Numbered from the stretch's first letter, positions 1-8,990 are shown. The stretch: 20,005 bases of DNA from Stereocaulon alpinum (GCA_018257865.1 JAEUBA010000235.1:1-20005), one strand, 5' to 3'. Numbers and translations are program-made. Notes: generated by a model from the sequence alone, not told the origin.

Positions 1-1680
1 TTATTTATAAAACTAGTAGATAGTATACGTAGTATACCTTTCCTAGCCGTAAGAGAAACTATAGTATAGTACCTAGATAAAAACTCCCGCTTATCCTTAA
101 TAATATAATTACTTTTAGTTTAGGGACTATACCCTAGGCCTCCTTAATACTAGTAACTCTTAACTATATTCCTTTAATATTATACTAAGCGCTCTATAAT
201 ATTATTTCTAATACTAACTATAATATACGCTCTTTATACTATACTTAGCTCTTAAGGACCCTACTATATTCTTCTATATCCTTTAACTTTATTATAGTAC
301 TAAGCGCCCTATAACTTTCTTTAACCTTTACTATATTAATATAGGGGGGGAAGAGGGGGGTATATAGCTATCCTATAAGGGTTTAAGTTATTAGCGCTAA
401 TTAGTAGTATTTATTAGTATCTATAGTAGTACTAGATTTAGCTATTTAGTAGTTTACTAGTTAAGGATATAAGAAAGGGGAGAAGCTATATATACCGCCT
501 AGGAGGCCTATACTTATATAAAGAATTAGATAGTATAATATCCCGCTAGTTATATTAGATAGACTTACTTCTATCCTTATATACTTTACTTTAAGGGGGA
601 GCTAACCCTTTAGCTTATAATTATAGTTATATAGTACTACTTATACTAAAGGCTCGCCTAGCTACTTAAATAGGAGCTATCCTTTTCTAAAATATACCTT
701 CTAATTTATAACTTAGTATATCCTCCTCTTAGTTATATATATCTATAACCCTAGCCTTCCCCTAGGATAGACTACGCGTTAGTCTTAACTAGTAGATATA
801 TATTAAGTATATATAGATATTAGATTTTTTAAATTAATAGCTAGGTAGGTATTATCTATACTCTTTACTAATTAGGCTAAGATACTATATCTAATACTAA
901 TTCTTACTATCTAGTCTTAATCGTAGGGAAGGTATAATAATTATAGTAGAGTTAGGGTAGGTATTATTATATTATTTAAAAAACTCTATATAGAGTTCTT
1001 AGTAACTATACGACGTCTTAATATTATTTAACCTATAATATATTAGGGGAGATATCTTAGCTCTAAATAGGTATTTAGGTTCGTAGCTAGTACTACGTAT
1101 AGGTATATCTCTATCGCTAGCTAAATAATATTATTTGATTTAATAGGGAACTATTAATTTTACGTAGGCTAATCTACTTAAGAATTTTATTTCTCTAGTT
1201 ATAGATAGTTTAAGTAAAGGTTATAGTTAAGGTTAGCGATAGTATAGAAGGTACTCTAATAGTATTAGATAACTCTATTTAAGTTAATAAGCTTAATATT
1301 ACTAGTATAGATACTAAGTAAAAGTATTAAGTTCCCTACTCTATTATAAAGTATATTACTAGAGGTTAGGTCTATTTCCTATTCTTACTCTTTCGCTAAG
1401 CGTATATTAATATAGTTAGTATCTATACCTAAGTAAATAAGAGTAGTAAATTCTTTCTATAAGTATTTAAGCTTTACCTATATAGTAATAATAAACCGCC
1501 TTATCCGCTTTATACCTTATACTATCGTAGCGGATATAATAATAGTACTTAGAAGTTTTTTAAATTTAATACCTTATCTATAAGCTTATCGCTAGTAGTC
1601 CTTACTAGCTTTTCGCTAACGGTACTTAATACTATCTTAGTAAGAGTAGGGTAGTTCCTTATAATATATCCTATCTTATA
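1..1680 (-). mobile_element. Family R dispersed repeat, copy 1 (RIP-mutated, LINE-like)
   Basis: Positions 1-1121 align almost base for base with 11868-12990, and the first ~370 bases also align with the copy that starts at 19564. This copy is the most mutated of the three: where the others keep CA or TG, this one has TA (for example tatacgtagtatacc at 22-36 against tacacgtagtgtgcc at 11890-11904). On the minus strand a long reading frame runs through the copy, with stops that are mostly TAG or TAA where Gln (CAG/CAA) is likely to have stood. The frame continues without a phase change past 1121, where homology to copy 2 ends, so this copy is longer at its 5' side; I place that end near the composition change at about 1680. 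The 3' tail lies outside the window. The encoded protein is not recognised; the LINE-like reading rests mainly on copy 2. Confidence 0.6.
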
Positions 1681-1764
1681 ATAGCGAGGGTGATATCACT
1701 TCGATTTTATAGTAAGTCGGTCGAGGCTGAGTATTAAGTATGATACGACTAGCTTGAGTAGCGG

Positions 1765-2121
1765 AGCCTGTTTTAAAATCGGCTTTTAGGTAGATAAGAG
1801 GACTTGATAACTGGTCTATTAACACCTTCGGCGTGCGGCTGTGTTATGTACTACGCCTTAATAGCCACTGACCTAAGGCTGATAGCCTGTTTTGAATTCG
1901 GCTTTTAGGTAGATAGGAGGACTTGATGACTGGTCTATTATTACCTTCGGCGTGCGGCTGTGTTATGCACTACGCCTTAATGGCTACTAACCTGAGGCCG
2001 ATAGCCTGTTTTGAATTCGGCTTTTGGGCAGACAGGAGGACTTGATGACTGGTCTATTATCACCTTCGGCGTGCGGCTGTGTTATGCACCACGCCTTAAT
2101 GGCCACTGACCCGAGGCCGAT
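1765..2121. repeat. Three tandem 119-bp units with a RIP gradient
   Basis: Three head-to-tail units begin at 1765, 1884 and 2003, each exactly 119 bp, with the period closing at 2122. All contain the conserved stretch accttcggcgtgcggctgtg. The differences are nearly all C/T or G/A. The unit beside the AT-rich block reads ggtagataag where the third unit reads ggcagacagg, and gttatgtactacg where the third reads gttatgcaccacg; the middle unit is intermediate. These are CpA-to-TpA changes decreasing from left to right. No protein or RNA function is visible. Confidence 0.9.
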
Positions 2122-2645
2122 AGCCGAGGATAGGGCGCATAAGGCGGCCTGCTGAAAAGTCTTTACATATATTATCAAAGACACTACGAGCATTGTTTCC
2201 AATTCGACCGTCATAGTATTAATGAACACTAAGCAAAGCTGCGATGAAGTCCGGCATTGTTTCCAACAAAGCTGTCAAAGTGCAAGACTGGCTAAAAGGT
2301 AGTGATCTGGCCGTTGAGGTTTATCAACAAATTTTCGGTGGTTGCAACGAAGAGGGTGTTGCTGGCCGTCTCTACAGGCTTTGCTTCGAATCATTACGAC
2401 TCTTGTGTCGCAATGGACTCAGCTCATCGCTTAGCGGAGCGGTGGGTAGTGCAAGTTTAAGGAAATTGAGAAATGAATTAGAAAATTTGTACCTTTGGGG
2501 TGAAGCTTTCAAGGATCGATAGAGCTTTAGAGTCGGACGAAGAATCCAAGAGCTGCGTCTTACAGTTGCTTGTTGATATCGGAGACTTAATTTTCAACGG
2601 TCAGTTCAGCGTCAATACCTTGCAACCTAAGAGCACAAGCTCGAG

Positions 2646-2725
2646 GTACTTTTGAGTGTACTAGGATTCCAAAAATGACCGTGTTTAGATCTATGGCCGC
2701 TGGTGTTTTGCCAAGCACAACACAG
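2646..2725 (+). other. Predicted intron 1 of the zinc-finger pseudogene
   Basis: The donor GTACTT follows the exon end at 2645 and the acceptor ends ACACAG at 2725 (80 nt). The upstream stop at 2653-2655 and the downstream frame require a splice here, and the phases agree: two bases (AG) before plus one base (C) after give a Ser codon. The donor is not the strongest fungal type, so the exact ends are tentative. Confidence 0.55.
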
Positions 2726-3427
2726 CCAATCCGAACGAAATCTCGACGATCTGAAAGAGCTCCTTAGTCAATGCAAATTGATCATTTCTCATCACCTCAC
2801 CGGGGACGCTGAGCAGATCGAGGATAGAGATGATGAAGCTGACAGAAATGAAGATGGAACGCGTAGGAATGTGGACGCTGCTACCTCACATCTTGGTCAT
2901 GTCATCCAATGCCTGATGGAATGGGCACCTGTTCTAGAGCTGGATCTGGTACACGCAGACGAATTGCTAGCTAGGGAGGTCCGCCCTGCATATGTAGCCT
3001 TTCGAGTCTCTGATCCTGCTCAATCCTATGTTCAGCTGGTTCGTGAGAGATACAAAAACGCGGAGCACCGGCTGGTCGAGCGACTGGGCGAAGCAAGTTG
3101 GCAAAGGCATATCAGACTTCGCACGGAAGACACAATTAGTCACGGAGTACTCGAAAACGCGGCCGTGAATCTTATTGGTCCGGCTTCTTCTGTTTTCCAA
3201 CCTCAGTCGCTATTCTACGACTCGGGCATCGGTACGTCCGTTGCTGCCGAAGTTGAATACGCAGCATCAACAGCATCAGAAGCGTCTTTCGTTTCGAGCA
3301 TTGCAGAAGATGAGCACAACGCTGCCCGAGTCCCCCCACTTCCCTCGGAAGTCAGCGTAGGAAAGCCCTTCAAGTGCGATATTTGCCGGCAAATGCAATT
3401 CGGGGTAATAAACCGAGCGGACTGGAA

Positions 3428-3476
3428 GTAAGTGCGAACCCTGGGGATGCGTCTTTCTCGTCTAATGATATCCCAG
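3428..3476 (+). other. Predicted intron 2 of the zinc-finger pseudogene
   Basis: A 49-nt intron with a canonical GTAAGT donor, a CTAAT-type branch sequence at about 3462-3466 and a CCCAG acceptor. Splicing restores the frame across a Lys codon and joins the first finger's CxxC half to its W-K-K-H-V half followed by DLRPYVCTF, as expected for the family. This is a strong call. Confidence 0.85.
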
Positions 3477-4146
3477 GAAACACGTCTTTGCAGACCTCCG
3501 ACCGTATGTTTGTACATTTGCCAATTGTGGAGATGAGCTATCCCAATTCTCCACTCGTACAGCCTGGGCCGATCACGAATTTACAACACATCGGACCAGT
3601 CACCATTGGAAGTGTCCGGAATGTCTAGAGAAGATTGACACCGTTTCTGGGTGGGAACACCATCTCCTGCAGGAACACGGACGACGGTTTTCGAGCAAAA
3701 ATCTCCGGGTGGCTCAAATCACAGCCCATTTCATGGACGAGCGGAGGCCGGAAAATGAACAGTGCCCACTGTGTCGCGACACCCCTGATAAGCCCCGAAG
3801 GGGATTTGTGAAACATGTCGGGCGACATATGGAGGAGATTGCCCTTACGGCTTTGCCCCGGCAAGACGTTGATGATTCAGAACACGACTCTTCAAGTGTC
3901 AATCAAGCCAGCCTAAGTCAGTCGAAGGAAGCCCGCGCTCGAGACCAAGCGCTACCACCATTACCTTCGACGCTAGAAGCATATCCGAAACTCATCCCTG
4001 AATTTCCCGCAACGGCATCGCCATTGATTCCACCACAGAAGACTCAGCGAGAGTCGTGGCCAACGGTCGCAGCCCTTGAGACCGACCAACTGCGAGAACC
4101 ATTACTTCCGTCCCCAGAGACACCAGGAGCGCGCCCCGTGATCTTG

Positions 4147-4833
4147 AAAGCCCTGCCAACAGTGAGGGACCACGTGACCGACGTCCTGACACCGGAAGGC
4201 GATGAATATATCCCTAGGGAGTTCGACGAGGCTGGAGAGAGGAAAGTCTCCCCACAAGGCCATGCATTGGAAGGGCGCGAATTCAAGATGAGAACGTTCT
4301 ATGTCCTGAACCGAGGAGAAAAGAAATTCATGCTCGCAACCGAATGTGCAAGGGTGTTGAACTACCGAGACTCCTATCTGTTGTTCAATAAAAACCGCTC
4401 ACTGTAAAAGATCATTCCTACACAGGCTGAAAAGGATGAGTTGATTCATCAAGAAATCATGCCTTACCACTATAGATCGCGGCAAGTTGCAATCGTCACG
4501 GCCAAATCAATGTTTCGCCAATTTGGAGCTCGGGTTATCGTTGATGGCCGGCGAGTGAAAGATGACTATTGGGAGGCCAAAGCGAGGAAGCAAGGGTTTA
4601 CAGAAGACGATTTGGCTGGTGAAAAGCGACCGGGAGGTAACAAAGCAAAGGAGGCGATGGAAGCAGCACATATCAGCCCCGAAAGTCTTGCAGGCCCAAA
4701 CGTTGTTTACAGCCAAATCCCAATGTCTGAACCGCAACCTCCTATGCAACAAATGCCACTTTCACCCGGGTCTCAACACGAGCCGCAAGCCGAATCGACA
4801 CCAGCTCGAGGCTCCCGCACTGATGGGGTTTAG
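4147..4833 (+). pseudogene. RSC7: C-terminal fragment of chromatin-remodelling subunit RSC7/Swp82
   Basis: In the family this domain belongs to a SWI/SNF-type (RSC or SWI/SNF) nucleosome-remodelling complex subunit in the nucleus. The text from KALPTVRDH through EFDEAGERKVSPQGH, FMLATECARVLNYRDSYLL, FNKNRSL, then KIIPTQAEKDELIHQEIMPY, FRQFGARVIVDGRRVKDDYW and EAKARKQGFTEDDLAGEKRP matches the conserved core of Pfam CRC_subunit closely, by recall of the family. The usual long RSC7 N-terminus is missing and zinc-finger sequence stands in its place. A TAA at 4405-4407 splits the conserved FNKNRSL-x-KII motif at the aromatic position. The tail after about 4690 is Pro/Gln-rich and ends at TAG 4831-4833, shortly before a dispersed repeat. 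The active gene is presumably elsewhere in the genome. Confidence 0.85.
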
Positions 4834-4884
4834 ATCCGATCAGCGTCTAGCTTCCTTGAAGCTATCCAGGCTTTGACGTGTTCT

Positions 4885-5070
4885 CTATATATATTATACA
4901 GCCCCCGAACTTAGGATTGAGAATTGCCGTTCCAGGTCGGGAAAGGGAGCAGGGCCGCTTTAGAGGGAGCAGAGGGGGAGCACGAGGGAGCAGAGAGAGA
5001 GAGCATGGGGAGCAAGAGGGAGCACTATGAGGCGGTCCAGGGGCGCAGTACATTAGAGCCTGAATTGGCT
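4885..5070. repeat. GAGCA minisatellite-bearing dispersed repeat, copy A
   Basis: The repeat has a TA-rich head, then a conserved block (cgaacttagg, attgccgttcc, gggagcagggccgcttta), then about six GAGCA units at roughly 10-12 bp spacing, then a tail (ctatgaggcg, caggggcgcag, tagagcctgaattggct) shared with copy C at 9862-10079. There is no visible terminal inverted repeat or target duplication. Short open frames across it are products of the repeat and not evidence for a gene. Confidence 0.8.
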
Positions 5071-5880
5071 GCCCTGTACCCGGCTATAGCTGCTCGCGTT
5101 ATTTATAACGTTCGTCAGCACTGCTGCCTAGCTCAGCCTCCTGCTACCTAGAAGTCGCGGTAGTGTTGATGACGGGAGAATATCTGCAGCAGTGCGCCTA
5201 GTTCTGAGCGACGAGTTTTGGAGTCGCCGTTGGAGATGTGTGAGAGACACAGACCTCTTGTAGAAAAAACCAGCCGACAATTCGAAGGCAATCAGTGAGA
5301 GTCTGTGCTCAAAAGATGTCGAACAGAGGTATGAAGCACGAAACAATTTGGTATCGAACCCAGAATATTTGAAGTAGCGGCATGATATCGATTTATTTAT
5401 ATATATGAGGAAGAGTTACTCAAGTGTTGGAGGTTGACTCAAGTCTGTTGTATTGTTTGACTTGAAACAGGAGGAGCATAAACAGAAAAATTCAAAGGTT
5501 CGAGGAAGAAGACCCAGTATATATATCCATTTGCGACAACTAGTCCAGAAACACAGCAGGCTTGACTGAATCACTGCAAGATCTCATTCTCATCCGAAAG
5601 AAAACCACGTCCGCTGCTTATTTGAACACAAAGACATCAAACATCTCCTACCAACCACGCAGAGTTCCAGGCGGGCAGTGGATTAGTGAAATGTTCCGGC
5701 ACGAAGTGTTTTAAATGCTGTGGAGAAAGAGTCAGAAGTCACCAGATAAGGAGGTCTGCGGTAAAACCAGGCTGAAAATGTGATTCTGTTGAACTGTAGA
5801 GAGCAAATCGGCCAACAGGAGGTGTCGCAGCTCGATTGATTTTGACGATTTGCTATCGCTTCGCTGAATTATTCTTAGCT
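5071..5880. other. Intergenic stretch with no supported gene
   Basis: About 800 bases of balanced composition. I see no conserved protein text, no tRNA-like fold and no repeat shared with the rest of the window. The TA-rich run at about 5390-5406 and the tatatatatcc at 5518-5528 could be promoter-like but are attached to no gene that I can support. Confidence 0.5.
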
Positions 5881-5910
5881 AGTTAACGAGGACAGGAAAA
5901 TGCTCTAAGC

Positions 5911-6120
5911 TCAGTATACAGCTTGCTGCCTTACCACCCGAACTAGGTGATAAGGTGCGCAAAGAGCGTAAAGGTCTGGGCAGGCGTTCCTTAATATAGG
6001 TCGAGGTACGTAGCTGGTAAGATGCGCACGATGGATATATTTCGCACCCACAACGCTTCCATAATTGAAAGTAACTGTAGCTGCGTGTGGCTGAGTGGAA
6101 TTTGCACGGGCCATAGCCAT
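5911..6120 (-). CDS. Possible small ORF, 69 aa, unrecognised
   Basis: The ATG at 6118-6120 has a favourable context (AAAATGGCT). The frame encodes 69 residues. The first 30 include T-F-N-Y-G-S-V-V-G-A-K-Y-I, an N-x-G-x-V-x-G pattern that loosely resembles short amyloid signalling motifs at the N-termini of fungal NLR-associated proteins. The rest is Arg/Pro/Cys-containing and unfamiliar. There is no signal peptide and no clear intron. It may be a chance frame or the broken first exon of a larger gene. Confidence 0.2.
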   Translation of the reverse strand: MAMARANSTQPHAATVTFNYGSVVGAKYIHRAHLTSYVPRPILRNACPDLYALCAPYHLVRVVRQQAVY

Positions 6121-6323
6121 TTTAGTCGCAGCAAACTGATGACATCTATATGGATTAAAGTAGGGTCTGACTTTACTCCTCCAGTAGGATAATAGCTGCC
6201 CTAAAATTGCGCAACAAGGCTAGTTTTCGCAGGATTTGGGTATTTGACCTTGGTTGAAGGTGAATCTGGGATGAAGATAGTGCAGGTGTATAATAATTTA
6301 ACTTCTTGAATCGTTCCATAGAA

Positions 6324-6394
6324 GTATCGGTGGTTGAGTGGTACAATCAGTGTTTGCCATATACTGGGCCCGGGTTCGATTCCCGGTCGATACA
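6324..6394 (+). tRNA. tRNA-Gly (anticodon GCC)
   Basis: The sequence folds as a cloverleaf. The acceptor stem pairs GTATCGG with TCGATAC (one G-T pair). The D arm is GTTG...CAAT. The anticodon stem is AGTGT/ATACT around the seven-base loop TTGCCAT with anticodon GCC. The variable loop has four bases, and the T arm is CCGGG-TTCGATT-CCCGG. The internal Pol III promoter is present: A box TGGTTGAGTGG (6331-6341) and B box GGTTCGATTCC (6373-6383). There is no intron. CCA is not encoded, as expected in eukaryotes, and the discriminator base is A6394. The anticodon stem has a G-T pair and several A-T pairs, weaker than usual for tRNA-Gly(GCC), so it may be a diverged member of the multicopy set. Confidence 0.93.
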
Positions 6395-6400
6395 GACTTA

Positions 6401-6408
6401 TTTTTTTT
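6401..6408 (+). terminator. RNA polymerase III terminator
   Basis: A run of eight T residues starts seven bases after the tRNA 3' end, followed by a further T-rich stretch. This is the normal Pol III stop signal. Confidence 0.85.
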
Positions 6409-6409
6409 C

Positions 6410-6830
6410 TCTTTTCGCCAGGGCACCAGGGGGTGCAGTAACTCCGATTTGTATTTGTTTACTTACTCATTACTCTCTACTATGAACGGGGTGAGAGGGC
6501 TGGAGGGGTAGCGCACTGACCCGGTGCCGAGAGTCGCTACCTACGCCCCGGAGTCCTGAGCAACAATTGGAGGCTTGCCAGTCCCGAGGGTAGCAGGATC
6601 TGACACGCCGAAATAACTTTCTAAGTGCAAGGCCAAAGGCGAAAACAAGCATTTGGAGAAGATGGTTGAATCCAGCTACGTCGGCAGGCGTCGCTACCCG
6701 ACGACTATCTAAGGTAAGACCGCCTACGGCCACGCAGGCGCCCTGTAGGGGTAGTCGCTGCAGCCATGCTCTGAGGCTTTGCTAGCAGGCGTTCGTGACA
6801 TTAAGATACCTTGCAACATGACTCTCTTTC
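6410..6830. other. GC-rich stretch with no supported gene
   Basis: The segment after the tRNA is more GC-rich than its surroundings, rich in CG dinucleotides and little touched by RIP. An 87-codon open frame exists on the minus strand (6470-6733), but its Arg/Leu/Cys-rich translation resembles no family I know. It could be a remnant of a mobile element or of a gene. Confidence 0.35.
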
Positions 6831-7115
6831 CTACTCATGAGTTGTTGTTGCTGTAGAGATCATAAGGTCGACATCCTGAACACCCTTTTCGCTCTCATCC
6901 GGTGACTTTATTCGTCGTGTCGCCCACTTGTTATGGTTGACCTCGAAAACTCCCTGTGCGGCTTCAGTATGAGCAATTATCGCCCAAGTCGTGGAGTCGA
7001 TGCTCGCCTCCCAACGTTCTTCGTAAACAACGATAGCTCCGTCGCCGCCTGTACTGACAACACGTTCAGATTCTGCCCAGGCCACCGATGTTCCGGGGGC
7101 CTTTGTGACCTCGAA
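6831..7115 (-). pseudogene. CIA1: Fragment of WD40 iron-sulfur assembly protein CIA1
   Basis: On the minus strand, from about 7085, the translation reads ESERVVSTGGDGAIVVYEE, then W-E-A-S...T-T-W-A-I-I-A-H, then GVFEVNHNKWATRR and a degenerate final D-L-M-I-S-T segment ending at 6831. The order ...GGDG-x-I-V-V-Y-E-E ... W ... G-V-[FY]-E-[IV]-N-x-x-x-W ... matches the last blades of Cia1 (CIAO1), the WD40 scaffold of the cytosolic Fe-S targeting complex. Only about 85 codons remain of a protein of more than 330. The frame upstream has a stop at 7116-7118, and the C-terminal blade ends early. I see no other CIA1 blades nearby, so this is a relic of a duplicated gene, not the working copy. Confidence 0.6.
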
Positions 7116-7406
7116 TCAGGACCATGCTGGACATTCAGCCTCATAGGTGCAAACGTGATCAGTGTAGTCCCAGTTCTAGAACTTGAAAGGGGTTTTAGAG
7201 GTACTATAACGGTAAGGCATCAACAGTAAGCCATCGCACTAAAGCTGTGTAGTCTTACTGGCATTTAATTGTGTCAACCCCTAGTAAAGCCATATCAAAG
7301 ATTTGATGGACGAGCCTATCTATTGAACCGTTTTTGCATGCATGTGTGTCTTTCTATTGAATCTTTGCACGGAAAAAATAAAATATCACGACACCAAATT
7401 ACCGCC

Positions 7407-8990
7407 TTAAAACCTATGTCTTCCACCACAAATCTCGTAATTAAAGTTCCTCAACTCGATTGCTGCCACGCAAATGCATTGGTTGTTTTCATTCTTCTTA
7501 AAACGGAACAGTCCCACAACTCCTGCTTGGTTGTCGAGCACTGGTGACCCGCAGCTACCATCGATGGGGGCTTTTTCTCCATTGTCCAACAGCAACCATT
7601 CATGGAGGACATAACTCGCATTAGAACCTTCCACCCTTAGTCCAACACCCAATATCGAACCATCGCAACTTCCAGAGAAAGGGTTGTTCATACTAAGCAT
7701 ATCGTAAGTTCGCGTATGAGGCGCGAAGCCCGGGGCAAGTCCACTAAGGGTGTCTCCGGCAGGGTTTTCTGCCGTCCCAAACGTCTCGTTAAGGTACTCC
7801 AGACCCGATTCCAATTTCACAATCGAGATGTCGGTACCTGGGAGAACGTCGACGACTTGACCGATGACTCGGCCTGTGAGAGGATTCGGATGATATACTA
7901 AACCATCGTTTTCGAAGCCATGGGTAGCGACGGTGATGAAAATTTCTCCTTTGTCATTGGCGACCATAATACCAGAAGTTGTTGACTTCCATTCATCTTT
8001 CGTTTGGCCGTTCTTGTTACCTTTGATCAGTGAAGAAGCTAACATGATGCCGGGGCGGAGTAGAGTGTTTGATTCGCTCAGGTAGTCCGTATCATCATAA
8101 TCCAAGTCTTGGGGAGCCTTTCTCCTCAACGCTGCAGGATCCAGCTCTGGATCTTCTGCTGCTGACTTGAAGTATACAGGAGATCCAGCTATCCTCCATG
8201 GTACTGCCTTCGAATCCGTCTCTTCCAATGTTGTTGCAACCCAACAGCCGCCAAACCAAAACAAGTCTCTAATTTTTGGCCCATATTCATTCAAATGTCT
8301 CGCTGCTCGAAACAAGACATCTTTTGAAAATGGAGTTTCCCGTTGCAAGTTGAATTCCTGCAACACCATAGGGCCTCGTGCTGAGTGGCCCTTTTCGAAG
8401 CCGTTTGAATCTGGATCTGTTGTCAGGTGAAGTGGTAAACTACCAACTGTGAAAGGCCAAGGCTTTGGTGGTAGCTCCCTTACTCTAATGATGAGATATG
8501 GAGGATACACTAGAATTTCGAAGGTCCTCGGGAACAATTCTGTCAACAGTGACCAGTCGCCTGCTGGAGGACCCTCAGCCCGACCATCTTGGACAAGCGA
8601 GTAGGGCAGCTTGACGTGTTTTGACTTGGCCAAGCTTTCCAGAAATTCCTTGTTTTGGCTGTTGGGGACAAGATCGAATTGCGACTCTGAGTAAAAAAAT
8701 TAGTAATCTGAATGACACCTTGCTTGCCTTCAAGAAGAAGCAAAGGAAGATGGGGGAAAATACATACCAAGCTCCAGAACATTGCCTACTTTATTCCCTC
8801 TGATCTTCTTAGATGGTGAAGCGCTTTCAGCGGACGAGGAAACTTGTCGCTTGGAAGGCGTAAGGACGATGATGGATGAGAGAGCGGTCTTCTCAGGAGA
8901 TGGTGTCTTTCCCCGCAAAGGCGCGATGGATACCAAAGTGCTTGAGTGAGTCTTAGAAGGTGAATATGTGAAACCTTGATAGGCATCCAT
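7407..8990 (-). CDS. Intracellular chymotrypsin/HtrA-fold protease with Cys at the nucleophile position, 500 aa
   Basis: The CDS is join(8990-8768, 8686-7407) on the minus strand. The ATG at 8990 has G at -3 and +4 and an in-frame TAG 12 bases upstream (9000-9002). Residues 1-75 are Ser/Thr/Lys-rich with repeated [ST]P-x-K motifs (YSPSK, TPSPEK, TPSKR, SPSKK) and a basic KKIRGNK. There is no signal peptide or membrane segment, so the product is probably cytosolic or nuclear. The C-terminal half has a trypsin-like layout: His330 in VATHGF, Asp360 in GTDISIVKL (30 residues later, the HtrA spacing), and DGSCGSPVLD, where Cys453 aligns with the Ser of GDSGGP/GNSGGP. The middle (about 115-290) is family-specific and unrecognised. 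The gene is intact, with no nonsense codon. Substrate and role are unknown. If Ser450 or Ser455 were the nucleophile, the motif would be unusual in another way. Confidence 0.85.
8687..8767 (-). other. Intron of the protease gene
   Basis: An 81-nt phase-1 intron with donor GTATGT (8767 downward), a near-perfect fungal branch sequence TACTAAT, a T-rich tract and a CTCAG acceptor ending at 8687. Splicing joins exon 1 (...NVLEL) to exon 2 (SQFDLVPNSQ...) through a GAG codon. Unspliced, both reading frames meet stops. Confidence 0.9.

Larger units (their letters stand above)
2244..4833 (+). pseudogene. Decayed C2H2 zinc-finger protein fused to an RSC7/Swp82 C-terminal domain
   Basis: Exon 1 (2244-2645) encodes an alpha-helical N-terminus ending in the LRNELENLYLWGEAF segment typical of a fungal C2H2 family. 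The reading frame is lost around 2511-2517 by a one-base gain or two-base loss; after it the family-like D-R-A-L-E-S-D-E-E text resumes in the next frame. A GT-AG intron fits at 2646-2725 and a GTAAGT...CCCAG intron at 3428-3476. Exons 2 and 3 carry four Cys/His modules: FKCDIC (3369) to the KKHV His; YVCTFANC...H-x4-H; WKCPEC...H; and CPLC (about 3760) followed by FVKHVGRHMEEIALTALP, a hallmark of this fungal family. From about 4147 the same frame enters RSC7/Swp82 sequence. An in-frame TAA at 4405-4407 stands where that family has an aromatic codon, and the frame is then open to 4833. The coding potential is clear, but two disabling lesions make a full product unlikely. A sequencing error, or two separate shorter genes, is not excluded. 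Confidence 0.8.

Noticed and set aside
1765..2121. CRISPR-like or phage-type array
   Set aside because: Units are contiguous 119-bp tandem copies without spacers in a eukaryotic genome.
1987..2229. 80-codon minus-strand open frame over the third tandem unit
   Set aside because: It runs from unique sequence into the 119-bp tandem repeat and has no recognisable domain; the repeat explains most of it.
3215..4286. Minus-strand open frames within the finger/RSC7 pseudogene
   Set aside because: They are antisense to exons whose plus-strand translation is clearly conserved protein text.
6470..6733. 87-codon minus-strand open frame in the GC-rich segment
   Set aside because: GC-rich sequence gives long chance frames; the translation matches no family I know and lacks a convincing exon structure.
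6933..7547. Plus-strand open frames opposite the CIA1 relic and the 3' part of the protease gene
   Set aside because: They are antisense shadows; the minus-strand translations carry the recognisable motifs.
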